A stretch of 64,000 nt of DNA, from positions 31,752 to 95,751 of the forward strand of contig JAPTJF010000229.1 in NCBI GenBank assembly GCA_029339195.1. Direction: 5' to 3'. The translations under genes were made by a program, and so were the position numbers. The DNA comes from Micractinium sp. NFX-FRZ. Its lineage: Eukaryota; Chlorophyta; Trebouxiophyceae; Chlorellales; Chlorellaceae. Of this stretch, positions 24,201 to 35,700 are shown piece by piece. Within the stretch, counting starts at the first letter, position 1. Every line of letters begins with the position of its first letter. The notes under the pieces are model-generated. The model searched no databases, was not told where the DNA came from, and saw nothing but the letters and a program-made list of their open reading frames with translations.

Positions 24201-27087
24201 AGAACGCGGGTCAAGGTGGCAAGGAGGCGCATGCAGCTGCCAGCCGGCTCAATTAAGACATGTTGCCCAGCTATCGGGTCGCCGCTTTTCAAGCTACTCC
24301 ACAGCCCCGCCGCCACCTCCGATGTCGCAATGCCAGCTCAGCCAACCATTGCCACCTCAGCTTTTCCACCGGCAGCTCAGCCAGCCAGTGCCAGCTCAGC
24401 TTTTGCACCGACAGCTCAGCCCGCCATTGCCAGATCCGCCCCACCACCACCTCAGCTGCGACAATGCCAGCTCAGCCCGCCATTGCCAGCTCAGCTCACT
24501 TGAACTTGTCCAGCAGCGCCTTGACAGCCGGGAAGCCCTCCAGGTACTTGCTGTTGGCCAGCAGCGTGTCCTCCCCCTTCTCAGTGGGGGTGGCGGCGCC
24601 GGTGGCGTGCCGCTTTGCGGGCGGCGCGCCGTCCGCCTCCGCCTCCGCCCCGTCCTCCACCTTCACCGCCACCGCCGCCGCCGGTGCCTGCCTGCCGGCC
24701 CCGGGCGAGGAGGCCGCGGCCCCGCTCTTGGCGCCGCGCAGGGGGCGGCCGGCGGGGAAGGCGAGGCGGGGGCGGGAGGGGACGTGCAGCACCGCGACTA
24801 GCGCTGTGGTCACAGCGGCCTCCGGGTCCTTCTGCCGCTTCACTGCCTCCAGCAGCCGGCGCAGGGAGCTGGAGGTGTCGTCAGGCAGCGTGACGGGGTG
24901 GGCGGCCGAGTGTGCCCGGGCTGCCGCATGGAGCTCTGCCATGTTGGCGCTGGCGGGCACGCTGAGCGCGCACGGGGCGCCACATGCCTGCAACGAGTCG
25001 GTGCGGCAAAGGAGCAAGCAGAGTGGGCAGCGAGGTGTGGTGCGAGTGGTGCAGCGGGGCAGGGGCCCTCGGTGCCGTGCCATGTGATGGGAGCACTGCG
25101 GCTGCAATCTGCTGCATTCCAACCCAGGCCAGAGAGGCAGCGGGCGCACCTCCTTCACTTCCCGACACGCCGCTTGGGCTGCCTCCAAGTTGGCAACACG
25201 CACAAAGCCTGCAGGTGGGCGAGGGTGCAGGTCAGGCACAAGCACCTCAGACTGTTTGTAGTGCCAGTAGTGAGCAGGCAATCAGCGGCGGCACCAGTGC
25301 TTGTGCTGCGCCAGGCAGTGCAGCGACCCACACAACCCAGGGGGCACGGCAGGCAACCAGCTGAGCGGTCAAATCGCTCAGCAGCCACGTGGGAAGGCAT
25401 GCACGCAGGGCATTTCGCACGCACCGTAGCCTCGGCAGTCGCCCCGGTCCCGCTTGCGGCGGATGAGCTTCACGCCCACCACCTCGCCCGCCGCGATCAC
25501 GGCATCCCACACCCCCATCTCGTCCGCGGCTGGCGGCAGGCCACCTGCGGGCAGCAGGCAGCAGGAAAATGTGGACAGAGACCGTTTCGTTTTCATAGGA
25601 TGGTCAGGGCAGGCAGAAAGTAAGCAGCATGAGAGAGGTCCAGAACCAAGCGGGTGGAGGGCAGCAAGGGTGCAGAGCAGCGAACGATGCAGGCCAAACG
25701 CCTCACGAGGCAACGGGCACTTCACCGCTGCCGGCCAGGCAACAACAGCTCCACACCGGGCGCACGCGGGCGCCGATACGCAGGGCTGAGAGCAGCTCCC
25801 AGGCCCAGTCAACAGCTGGGCTGTAAGCACAAGCAGGCAGGCAGGAGGGTGGGCAGGCAGGCAGGCAGGCAGGCAGGCAGCCACCCAGGCAGGCAGGCAG
25901 GCAGGCAGGCAGGAGGACAGGGGGGCAGGCAGGCGGGCGGGCAGGCGGGCAGCCATCTAAGCAGGCAGGGGCGCAGGCAGGCAGGGGGCAGCGCACCAAT
26001 GAAGAGGTCCACTGGCTGGAAGCCTGGGGGCGGGTCTTCATCCGACTTGCCGCCGCCCCTGCGCCCCCGCCCGCCGCCGCTCGCCATCTCCCCGCCGTCA
26101 TCCACCCCACCACCCAAGCCATAGGCATAGGCAGGCAGCCGCCCATCATCCTCCATGGGGGGCAGGTAGGGCAGCTGGGCAGCCTCACGACCACGGCTGC
26201 TCGGCCGCTGCGCCGCCTGCTGCTGCCCCTGCTGCTGCTGTGCTGTCGTCGCCCCAGCGCCCGCCTGCTCCTCCTCCTCCACAGGCAGTCCGTAGAGCGC
26301 CCGGGCGGGCACCCTGCCCGGCGGGGCGGCTGTTGCCGCTGTTGCTGCAGAGGCGGCCCCTGCGGGTGCTGCTACCGCAGCCTCCGCATCTTGCGTGGTC
26401 TCAGATGCGGGCCGTGCAGCCACAGTAGAGGCAGCGCCCCCACCAGCCGGCGCCGCTTCGCCTGCTGCCGCGGTGGTGACACCTGCTGCGCGTGGTAGTG
26501 CTGCTCCCTGATGGCCAGTAGCTGCTGCTGCCAGGGCTGCCACCACTCTGGCCTGCTCCTCCTCAGGCAGGGGCGACTCGCAGGCAGCAGCCCGGGCCCC
26601 GCCCGGCGCAGGCGGCTCGGCTGCAGCAGCGGCCGCCTCCGGCTCGCCGTCAACAGCCATTGGTAGTGTGTCATCAGCAGCCGTGCCACCGTTTGCTTCG
26701 CCGCCTTTCTGGTCGGCGCCGCTGCTGCGAGGAGCGCACAGGCCAAGCAGGCAAGGCCGTCAGGCGGAGGTGCCGCAGTGCCCCGCCGCCAAACCCGCCT
26801 GCCGCCGCCCTCCTGGTCGCAGCTACCTTCCCCATGCCTTTGCAATCAAGCTCCCCACATCGCGCACTCCTTCACACAGCACTTGCAGAGCCCAAGCAAC
26901 GCACAGCCGTGTCAGGAAGCCTCGCTCACCCATCGTGAGCTCCCCCGGGCGTCGCGCCGGGAGTAACTGCCCCGGGCAACTCGGTGTGATCGGGCAGCGT
27001 GAAGGGCTTTGATGCCGCAGGCACTGGACTGCCTGCCTCCTGCACGGTCCCATCGCCGGTCTCTCCCTCCGCCTCGGCGTCTGTCAT
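20643..27087 (-). CDS. RNA-binding protein with RRM, dsRBD-like domain and Gln/Gly/Ala-rich tail
   Basis: Ten exons join in phase: 27087-26930, 26724-25997, 25544-25425, 25208-25150, 24987-24500, 24082-23967, 23541-23456, 23108-23001, 22733-22289 and 22111-20643 (1258 residues). After an Ala/acidic N-terminus, splicing assembles an RRM with RNP2 LFIGGL near 293 and RNP1 RGYGFVRV near 333-340. Residues about 520-610 look like a double-stranded RNA-binding domain: TPLSVVNEHASRL, then GSGKGKSKQIAKQIAGAALL. The remaining half is RGG-like (GGRGRGRMG, YGGRGGGRYGG), then Gln, Ala, Gly and Tyr rich, as in condensate-forming RNA-binding proteins. The RRM only appears after splicing, which supports the exon calls. 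If the intron after 24500 is kept, translation stops at 24496, giving an RRM-only form of about 518 residues. An alternative is two separate genes, but the phases fit one. Confidence 0.75.
21010..22470 (-). repeat. Coding trinucleotide runs (CAG/GCA/GCC) in the RNA-binding protein
   Basis: Within the last exons many runs of ctgctgctg on the plus strand encode poly-Gln on the minus strand (for example near 21100-21125, 21262-21292 and 21380-21402), mixed with poly-Ala from gcc/gct runs. They lie in frame inside the disordered tail and are likely to vary in length between strains. Confidence 0.85.
23076..23250 (-). repeat. Exon 8 acceptor edge of the RNA-binding gene and a decayed copy
   Basis: The true exon start around 23076-23112 (plus strand ctcagcagcgcggcgcctgc, then aatctgc) is echoed at about 23217-23247 (ctcagcggggtggcacaggc, then aacctgc), upstream in the transcript, within the preceding intron. 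Confidence 0.65.
23509..23665 (-). repeat. Exon 7 acceptor edge of the RNA-binding gene and a decayed copy
   Basis: The true edge encodes ADAKLVNKVS. At about 23634-23665 on the plus strand a related segment would encode LRKLVSKAF in the same orientation, about 120 nt upstream in the transcript and inside the preceding intron. Confidence 0.7.
24045..24205 (-). repeat. Exon 6 acceptor edge of the RNA-binding gene and a decayed copy
   Basis: Plus-strand 24045-24095 (caccgacagaggcgtcttgt, ending ccctgcatggtgcaca) and 24155-24205 (caccaccagcggcgccaagt, ending ccctgcatgtgcaga) are aligned copies about 110 nt apart. The pair includes the splice acceptor. Confidence 0.75.
24315..24497 (-). repeat. 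Degenerate CCAGCTCAGC-based array that includes a splice donor
   Basis: On the plus strand the core tgccagctcagc or ggcagctcagc recurs about seven times, alternating with ccaccattgcc-like and cttttccaccgg-like segments to give a unit of roughly 35-45 nt. The array fills the 5' half of the intron after exon 5 of the RNA-binding gene, and its last unit carries the gtgagc donor itself. Confidence 0.75.
25833..25985. repeat. GGCA/GGCG tetranucleotide minisatellite in an intron
   Basis: A long run of caggcagg units with occasional ggcgggcg variants and an interrupting ccacccagg lies between exons 2 and 3 of the RNA-binding gene. It creates long spurious Cys/Pro-rich frames on the minus strand that are not genes. 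Confidence 0.9.
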
Positions 27088-27678
27088 GGTTGCCAAAGCG
27101 CGATCCAAAGCGGACGAGACAGCGGGCGCCGGTTTCAGGAGAGAAGAGATTGCTGCCAGCTCGACGGTGACGGGGCCCGGCGGCGTGCCAGCGGCACAAG
27201 GAATAGCACACAGAGGACACACACAGCAATCCAGGAAAGTTTGCAATCATGACAAGCATGCAGCATTGGAGAACTTAAGAATGAAATGGCAGGCGGCTGG
27301 TTGCAGGACACTGGCCCGCTGCGCCGTTTCCCTCACTCGCCGCCACACACCGCACACACAGCCTCGCAGACCAGCTCCCGCTGTAAGTTCCCGAACTGTT
27401 CGACATCTTCTTGGTGAGGTGGCACCATCCCACCCTGCAATGCCAGTGAAGAACCGTCTTGCACCCCATCCGCCGCCGGACTTTGCTCCACCATTGAGCA
27501 ATGCCCACTGTCCAGCATCTCACTTTTTAACACGAAACAAACAATTGCGTGAGACAGTCAGGAGTGTTGTCAGTCAGCAGGCGTCACCCAGAACCTAAAT
27601 CCGCCTGCTCAGCCGTCCAGGGGCTGGCGCAGGGGCGGTACCTCTATGCCTGGGCCTGAGTCTGACCCCGGGGCACGG
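27088..27678. other. Spacer between the RNA-binding gene start and the HAD gene end
   Basis: Both neighbours are on the minus strand, so this should hold the promoter and 5' UTR of the RNA-binding gene and the 3' UTR of the HAD gene. The frame of the RNA-binding gene is open upstream to a Met at 27246, which would add about 53 residues. Confidence 0.4.
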
Positions 27679-29411
27679 TCAGTCGTCCAGCGGCTGCGGC
27701 GGGCGCTGCGGCGGCAGCAGCTGCAGCTCCTCTGCCAGCACCCGCTGCACCTCCGCCAGCGAGCGCGCCAGGAAGTGTGGCCGCTCCTCTCCCTCCAGCT
27801 CGCCCGCCCCCGCCCAGCGGTGGTGCTCGTCCAGCAGTATGGTCAGGGCGCCCGCCCGGTTGCCGCACACAATCTGTAATGCAGGCACGGGCGGGGCGGG
27901 GCGGGGGTTGGAGTGGGGGCATGGCCAGGTGGTGCGTGGGAGTGAGGCGGCGGGGGCGCGCACCCAGAGGGCATGCACTGGGTGCAGGGCGTGTGCGCAT
28001 GAGCGACGTGGGTGGAGGTGACACAGGAGGGCAGCAGGGCAGCTGCAGCACAGCAGGACGTAGGCTGAGAGCACAACTCAGTAAACCACCCAACCGGAGC
28101 CCTTGTGGCCACCACACCGGCGCTCACGTCATCCTTTGCGCTGTCCCCAATCATGACCAGCTCGCTCGCTGGCAGCCCCCACTTGTCGGCGATGTGCAGC
28201 AGGCTGGCCGGGTTGGGCTTGTAGGGTGCAAACTCGCGGGAGAGGGCGGGGGTGAAGGGCGGCATCGTGAAGTGGTGGCGGTGGAAAAAGTCCACGGAGG
28301 CTGCATGGAGGGGCGTGACGGGGAGCACAGTTGCAGGGGCGGTGGTGTGAGGAAGGAAGGGGAGAGTGCGTTCCAGGAGGGCAGGGGTGCAGAGTGAAGT
28401 GGTAGCGGCAGAAGGAGTGAGCAGGGAGAGAGGGGGAGTGGCAGGCTGAGGTGCAGCACAGGTGTGCATCGTGGGCGAGTGCGCGGGAGGGCAAGCCACA
28501 GCACGCCTCGCCCCACCCACAAGCTACACCCGCTGCACGTGCATTGTTGACCCCTACCCTGCACGCCCCTACTGTGCACGCACAATTAACGTTGCGCGTG
28601 ACCAGCGCGCGCGGCACGCCCAGGCCGTCCAGGAACTGGGAGAGCTCCAGCACCCCCGGCATCAGCTGCATGTCCCGCAGCGCCTGCGCCTCAATCTCCG
28701 CTATTGCTGCGTGCGCTGCCTCCTGCTGCGCGGGCGTCCAGCTGGCGATGACGTCCAGGATGTCGCCTGCAGGCAGGGGGCCAGCATGCAAAGCAGTGTG
28801 CAGGGATGAGGTGGCAGCGATGCGGGGCCAGGGGGCAGCCCACAGGCAGTCAGCCGGCGATGGCGGCGGGAACGAGTGGTTCAGCGATCAAATTGCGGCC
28901 AGGCAAGGGTGTGGGTTGAAGGATCCCTGTCGTACAGTCAACGCATGTTTTGTGCGGCAGACATGCATGTAAGCGTGCATGAATAGCCTGCCGCCGGCAA
29001 CACCCGCAAGGCAACACCCGCCGACCTTGCAGGCTTTCCAGCCCAGCCACCGCCGCTACGCGCCGCCGCATCTCCACAAAGTCGATCACACTCTGCGTTA
29101 AAGTTCCATCCATGTCTACGACAAGGTTTGGGAGGTGGGGGTGGGCAGTGAGCTAGGCGGCAGGGCCGGAACGCGCAGGAGACAGCCCGTCGGTGGGCTC
29201 CCGCCCCCGCCCACCCGCAGTGCTCCTCACCAAAGACTATGCCGCGGACAACGGGCTTGGCCGCTGGCTGCCCCTCTGCAGCTGCTGCTGGTCCTGCCGC
29301 GGCTGCAACCGTGGTTTGCTGGCGGGCCGACGCTGCTGCCTGCTGGCGCGTCGGCACCATGCTGGCAGGCATCAGCCTGGGGGCCAGGGAGGCCAGCATG
29401 CGCTGCAGCAT
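27679..29411 (-). CDS. HAD-superfamily hydrolase (phosphatase-like), organelle-targeted
   Basis: Five exons join in phase: 29411-29231, 29115-29026, 28766-28584, 28300-28128 and 27873-27679 (273 residues). All four HAD motifs are present: DMDGTLT at 61-67 (nucleophile and acid Asp), the Thr of LVTRN near 147, the Lys of YKPNPA near 182, and GDSAKDD at about 203-209 for Mg2+ binding. An alpha-helical cap fits between motifs I and II (residues about 70-125). The N-terminus (MLQRMLASLAPRLMPASM, Ala/Arg/Gln-rich) looks like a plastid or mitochondrial transit peptide. It is close in layout to the plant HAD hydrolase typified by Arabidopsis At2g33255; the substrate is unknown. The catalytic motif I is split by an intron (IVF/DMDGTLT). 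It is head-to-head with the coiled-coil gene at 29702. Confidence 0.85.
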
Positions 29412-29701
29412 CTGCAGAGCAATGCAAATTGTCCATCGTGTGGCGCTGCACGCTCTTCTCAAGCCCACCCACCTTCTCGTCCACCTGGCGCGCGCTCGTA
29501 GTGGCGATCGACATCCCCAGCCTTCCGCTTTACGCAACTGAACGCCTGCACGCACATCCCCATTGCACGTGAGCAGACTAGGCAGCGCGCCCGCTCCTGT
29601 TTGCAAGGCAGTTGGAATGGTGGGCTATCCGCAGGGGCCAGCGACCCCTTTTGAGAAGGTGGGGGTGTTCCTTAATGCTCTAGCAGCGACGTGGGTCGAG
29701 A

Positions 29702-32700
29702 GTGCCCCGCCGCAGTGGAACGCGTTGCCAGCCTTTATTTAGTTGCAGAAGCGATCGCGTGCTCCTGGCTGCCACCCCTGCTGCCAATAGCGCCCTGGTA
29801 GCTGCGCAGGCTTCGGTGCTCCAACCAGCTGGACGCAGAGCCCGCGGCCTGCACCGCCCGCCACCCGTGCGGCCCGCTTCCCCGCCGATCGCTGCCTTGC
29901 GCCCCTGCCCCCGCCTCTCCTTTCCCCTGCAGCTCCAGGCCGATCTGAAACGCAAGGCGGCACAGCTGGACAGCGCTGACAACCAGATCTCGCAGCTCAC
30001 AACCGAGAACGCAGCCCTCAAAGCCACCAAGGCAGAGCTTGAGCAGGTGGGTGCGGTGGGTGCAGGGCGGTCGGTGCCTTGCCAAGCTGGGTGCTAGGGG
30101 CTCACACGGCTGGTGGGCAGGCAGGTATGCGTGGGGTTAAAGCTGCGGCAGAAGATGCAGCTGGCACGTGCACAAGCATTGGAAAGAGCTTTGTTTGACT
30201 TCAGCTACGGCAGGTGCACAGCTGAATTGGAGGCGTGCAGCTGGGGCAGCAGTTTGTGTGCAGCTGCCGACGGGACCGCCAACCGCTCATGGGTTGCATG
30301 TTGTTGGTGCTGCCCCCTCTCCCCGGGTTCTGCCTTTCCACAGGCGTCCCGCCGCGACCGCAGCCAGGCCACAGAGCTCAGCCAGCAGCTGGCCAAGGCC
30401 CAGGCGCTCCTGAAGCAGCGCGACGCGGCGGTGTCCAGCCTCGGCAACCAGCTGGCGTCGGCCACCGTGCGGCACAGCGGCAGCGGCGGTGCGACCCGCG
30501 CAGCACCCGCGTCTGCCGGGGTAATCACTCCCAAGGGCCCCCTCAGCCGACAGAACAGCGACGAGGAGGCGCTGCTGGGAGAGCTGAGCGAGAAGACTGC
30601 CCGCATCTCCACGCTGGAGGCTGAGCTGGCAGAGGCCAAGGCCAGGCTGGCAGCAGGCGCCATGTCAGCACCCACGTCGGCGCTGACCCCTGGGAGCACC
30701 CCCCGCCGGCGGGAGAGCTTTGAGGGGGAGGGAGTGGCGGTGGTGGGCGGCGGCGGCATGTCGGCGTACGACGCCAACCGCCTGCGCACGCTGCGGGCGG
30801 AGGTGGAGACGTGGAAGGACCGGAGTGAGAACCTGGCGACCCAAGTGCGGGAGCTGCAGCGCGCACAGCAGGCGAGCGGGAGCAGGGGGGAGGCGGGTGG
30901 TTGGGTGGGGCGGTTTGCGTGGAGGGGTGGGAGGGCAGGAGCGCGAACTGGGTGCGCAGGTGTAGCGGCTTTAGCGCACGGAAGCGGGTGGTTGGGCGGC
31001 GGGAAGTGCTGTGGGCTGAGCAAGCGTGAGCTGCCGCAAGTTCTTCCATGTTTGCTAAGCGCTCACTTAGGTGTGCTAAGCGCATCAGCACAGTGCCAAT
31101 GGCGCGGTGAAGTGCATACCGCCGTGCATCTCTCATAGGCAGGCAGGCAGGCTGGGTCGGCCTATGCCTGCCGCCACTCCCTCCCATGCCCGCCCGCCCG
31201 CCTGCACATCTCACCCCCGCTCCTGTCGTGTATTCAAGCTCCTACATTCCCGCCCCTCCCACCATGCAGTCCTCTGAGCTGGACAAGGCGCAGCTGGCCG
31301 ACTCCGCTGCCTCCCTCTCCGAGCGGTGCGCCACCCTGGAGGAGCAGCTGAGGCATTCGCGCGAGGGGCTGTCGTCGCTGCGCGCGCTGGCGGACCAGGG
31401 GCGGGAGGAGATGCGGAGCCAGCTGCAGCGCAAGGAGTCGGACCTGGGGCGGGCGGCGGCGGCGCAGGAGGCGCAGGCAGCGCTGCTGGATGAGCTCAAG
31501 GGGGAGTTGAGCAAGGCGGCGCAGGTGGGGGAGGGGCGGGTGGTGATTGGGGAGGTCCAGCAGGGGCGGGGCGGCAGGGCAGGCGGGAGCTGTCCTAGGC
31601 AGCGCAGATCGGGTGTGTTGATGGGCAGTGGGCAGCGGGGGAGGGGCAACAAGGCAGGCGGGTTGTGTGAACTCGAGGCGCACACACAGCGTTGCGGGCG
31701 TGTGTGCGGTCGCTGTGGATGTGTGGGCGGTGCAAGGGCAGGAAGGAGGGCGGGCCGCCTGCAGCAGCGCGCACAGGTGGCTTTCGTGCCGCATCCCGCA
31801 GCAGCGTTCCTTGTGCACTTTTAGCTTGGTGAGGGGCCACGCTGCGCCGCACCCTCTCACAAGCACCTGTGGCCCCCCTGTTGGGTTGCCCCCTCCGCCT
31901 GCAGGACCGCGAGCGCCTGGTGCTGCAGGCGCAGCAGCTGCAGGCGCAGCTGGCCAAGCAGGGGGAGGAGGCTCGGGAGAGCAACCAGCGCGTGGCGCAG
32001 CTCATCACTCAGCTGGAGGAGAAGACGCAGAGGCTGGAGGTTGCAGAGGTGAGGGGGAGGCTGCTGTGCGTGCTTTGAGGCCGGCCGTGCTGTGCGCTGC
32101 GGGAGATGCCTCGATGTGCCAGCCGGCTGAAAGCAGAAGATGTGGGCTTTGGAAACGCCGTGTGGTTGGCTCGCTGTGCATGCTGTGCCCCTTGTTGTGC
32201 GCGCTGTGTGTGCTGCTGGTGGGGGAGCTGGGGGACAAGCGGCAGCGTTGGGGGCGGCAGAGCAGAGTGGTGCCTGCTGTGCATGCTGCACCTCTTGCAT
32301 GCCAGCAGGGCTCAAGGGAGCGTGCCTGCTGCGCCCCACGCCCGCCAACCTCCATGCATTGCTTCCGCCCTTCCCCCCCCCGGCCTGTCCCTCTCTGGTC
32401 GTCAGGTCCGGACTGGCCTGTTGTGCACATTTCCTGCCTCTCCTCACTCACTTCTTCCTACTGTCCGGTCCTGCCATGGTCTCCCCCACCCATCCCTTGT
32501 TCAGGTGGAGCTGCGCGAGGTGACTGGCAGCAAGGCGAGCAGCGACACGCACCGCCTGGACCTGCAGGCCCGCCTGGCGGCGCTGGGCAAGGAGAAGGCG
32601 GCGGTGGAGGCGGAGCTGCGGCAGGTGGGCTTAGGGGGTATCAAGAAAACAGAACTGGAAAGGCAGCATTTTCAGGACGACGGGAGGGGAGGGGGAGGCG

Positions 32701-35700
32701 CGCCAGAGGTGGTGTGGGGTACGAGGACAGCAGTGGAGAGCGCGGGGGGCAGGGCACGCAGGGGGCCAGGGAACGCATTCGTCGCCTGGTGCAGGTCGGC
32801 ACATACAGTGTCCCAACAGCCGCACTTGGCAGGTACCGCCCCCCTGCCGCTGGCCGCTCGTCTCCCCTACAGTGCAGAAACACCCCCTGCTTCCACCTGT
32901 TGCCCCCCGGCAGGTGTCTGAGCGCCTGGTGGAGGCGGTGGATGCGCAGCAGTCGCTCACAGAGCAGCTCAAGTCGTCCCGCGAGCGCACCGAGGGTGCG
33001 GGCTCCATCGCCGAGGCGCTCCGCCAGCAGCTGGCGGCCAGCCAGGCTGAGGTGGCGGCCAGGGAGCGCCAGCTGGCGGAGATGGGCGCTGCCCTGGAGG
33101 AGAAGGAGGGGGAGATTGACGGCCTGAGGCGGGCGGGGGCGGCGGGCGACGAGAGCCGGGGCAGCCTGGTGGGGCGCATGGAGGCGGTGCAAGGGCAGCT
33201 GGAGGCGGCAAAGGTGAGGGCGGGCAGGCTGCTGGGTGGGTCTGTTGGGCAAGCTCGTCTCCCTTCACGGGGGACTGTTGCACTTTGGAAGGCGGGCGGC
33301 TGGGGTGGGTTGGATGAGCGGCATGCCCCATTGGTTGCGAAGGCTGCCTTGTTTTGCTTAGCCGGCGGGAGGGTGACAAGGGGCAGGGGCGCATGCCAGC
33401 AGCCCACTGTGCGGCCTCTGTCTGCAGCCCGTCCCGTTCCTGCTTGGTCCCTCACCTCTCATCTTTGCCCCCTCCCCTGCCTGCCTGCCTGCCCCGTCTA
33501 CCACCTGTTCCTCCTGCAGGCTGAGCTGGCCGCCAAGTCAGCAGAGCTAGCTGAGCTGGCGACCAAGCTGCAGCTGACGGAGCAGGAGGCCGCCGACCAT
33601 GCCAAGGCGGCAGAGGACGCGACGGCGGCGCTGCGGGCGGGCCAGGTGCGTGCCGGCTGCAGGCCGGCTGCTGAGCAGGGGTGGGTGTGGTCGAGTGCAG
33701 GACCTGGGGGCGGAAGGGTGGAGGCAAGGAGGCCGGCACGTGGGCACCTCTTGGATGGCTGCAACTCTGACGAGCATGCACCTCCTGCAGGCCCAGCGCC
33801 CAGCCTTGCTTGCCTCGCTGTTTGCCCATCTGCAACCTTGCTTTCGCGCCCCGGCTTGCTTCCCACACTGTTTCACCCAGCTGCAACCTTGCCTCTTGCT
33901 ACCTCACCTCTGAGCGTGTCACCCCTCATCCCACCTGCCTGCCACCCGCCTGCCTGGGCTGTGCAGGGCGCCATCGATCGCAGCCGCACGCACGGGGACC
34001 AGGAGATTGCCCAGCTGCAGGATTTTGTGCGCAACGTGAGTGCCACAAGTGGTGACAACGGGACAGTTTGGAGGTTTGGGGAGGAGGAGGAGCTGGGGAA
34101 TGTGCCCAGCTGCACGAGTTTGGTGCTTGAGGGCTGGTGCGGATTTCGAAGCCCCGCCCGGACACACCTGCGGCCTTAGGTGTCACACTGTCTTGCACTA
34201 CTGTGAAAATTGCCTGCAGGCCAACGCGCGCATTGAGGAGCTGGAGGCTGAGTTGGAGTCTCGGGATGCTGAGCTGGCGACGGCCGCCGCCAAGCTGGCG
34301 CAGATGGAGGGGCTGAAGCGCCAGGTGGACATGCTCGACCAAAAGGTGGGCAGGTGGTGGGCGGGCACTGGTGGCAAGGTCTTGCAACAAGAAGGGCTTC
34401 CAGTGGCATGCGGTCGCCAAAAGGCTGCGCAGGTGGTGGGTGGGCAATAGTGAACAGGCACATGCACCTGACTTGCACAACCGATGCGCCTCCCTCCCCC
34501 CTCGCAGGTGTTTGAGGGCGAGGGCGCGCTGCGGGCGGCGTCCACCGACAAGGCGGGGGTTGCCCGGGAGCTGCAGGATGCGCGGGATGCCCTGGCAGAG
34601 CGGCAGATGGCGCTGGAGATGGCGCACGCGGCGGTGGGGGACAAGGAGCGCAAGATCAACGTGCTCGAGGTGGGTGGGTGGGTGCAGTGATGTATGGTGG
34701 CTTGCGCTCCCTCTTGTGCCTGTGCCTGTACATGCTCCACGCCCGCTCGCTGCCGACACATGTGCTGCCGACACATGTGTGTTGGCGCCCATCCCCGCCT
34801 GCTGTGCATGTGCAGATGGATCTGCGGCAGGCGCAGGCCTCGCTGGCGCATGTGGAGGCGCAGCTGGACGGTGGGTGGATTGGGGTGGGCGGGTGGGCTG
34901 GCGGGTGAGAAAGATGGGCCCCTGTTATGTTGGTTGAGCCCCCGTCAACTGCGTGCCTCATCCACACATGTCCCACCGGAGCTCATATTAGTCCCTCAGG
35001 CCCAGGCAACACACGCTTGGACCATTGTTGCGCAAACACACTCCCCCACAAATAGTGCCGAGCGGTTGGTGGGGGGGGGCAGGAGCCGGCGGCTGGGGCG
35101 CCTTGCCACTTACCACGCGCCACCACATGCACTCCTTTTCGATCCACTGAAAACCACCCTCCTGTTCCCTGAAACCGCCCTCCCGTTCAGATCTCAAAGA
35201 GCCCATGATGGAGCAGGGGCGTCGAAGGCTGGCTGCCCGCTCTACACACATCCTTGCTTTCCAGTGACCTCCTCCCCCACACCCCACCCCACACCGTGCA
35301 GACCGCGACGAGCGCATGATGGAGCAGGAGCGGCGGCTGACGGCCCTGACCCTGGAGGTGGCAGACCTGAAGAGCGAGCTGCGGGGCGCCGAGATGGCGC
35401 GGCAGGACCTGCAGGTGCGGAGGGTATGGGCCACGTGAGGGTGGCAGCACATGATGCACTCTAGAATGACTGGGATGCATTCGCCGCCGTGTTGAGGTGG
35501 GGCGAGCGGCAGGGCGGGGGCATGTGGCGGCGAGACCTGATCGCCACTCGCCTGGAGGCCCTCCACAGCGCCTCTTATCCGCTTGGCAGCGCGACCTGGA
35601 CGCCGCCGCACCTGCAGGCCCTGCACAGCGCCTCTTCCATGCCTCGTACTGCCTCCTTGACACCACCTGATGTGGCTGGCCCTCCCCTTTCTGCTTTGCA

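Noticed and set aside
24496..25281. A separate gene ending at the stop at 24496
   Set aside because: A perfect GTGAGC donor lies just before the stop and its phase matches the next exon, which continues into the dsRBD-like domain; the short form is kept only as a possible retained-intron product.
25833..25985. Possible CRISPR-like or satellite array
   Set aside because: Units are 4-8 nt with no unique spacers; it is a simple tetranucleotide repeat.
25378..26194. Minus-strand frame rich in CLPACLPACPP
   Set aside because: It is the translation of a caggcagg minisatellite inside an intron of the RNA-binding gene.
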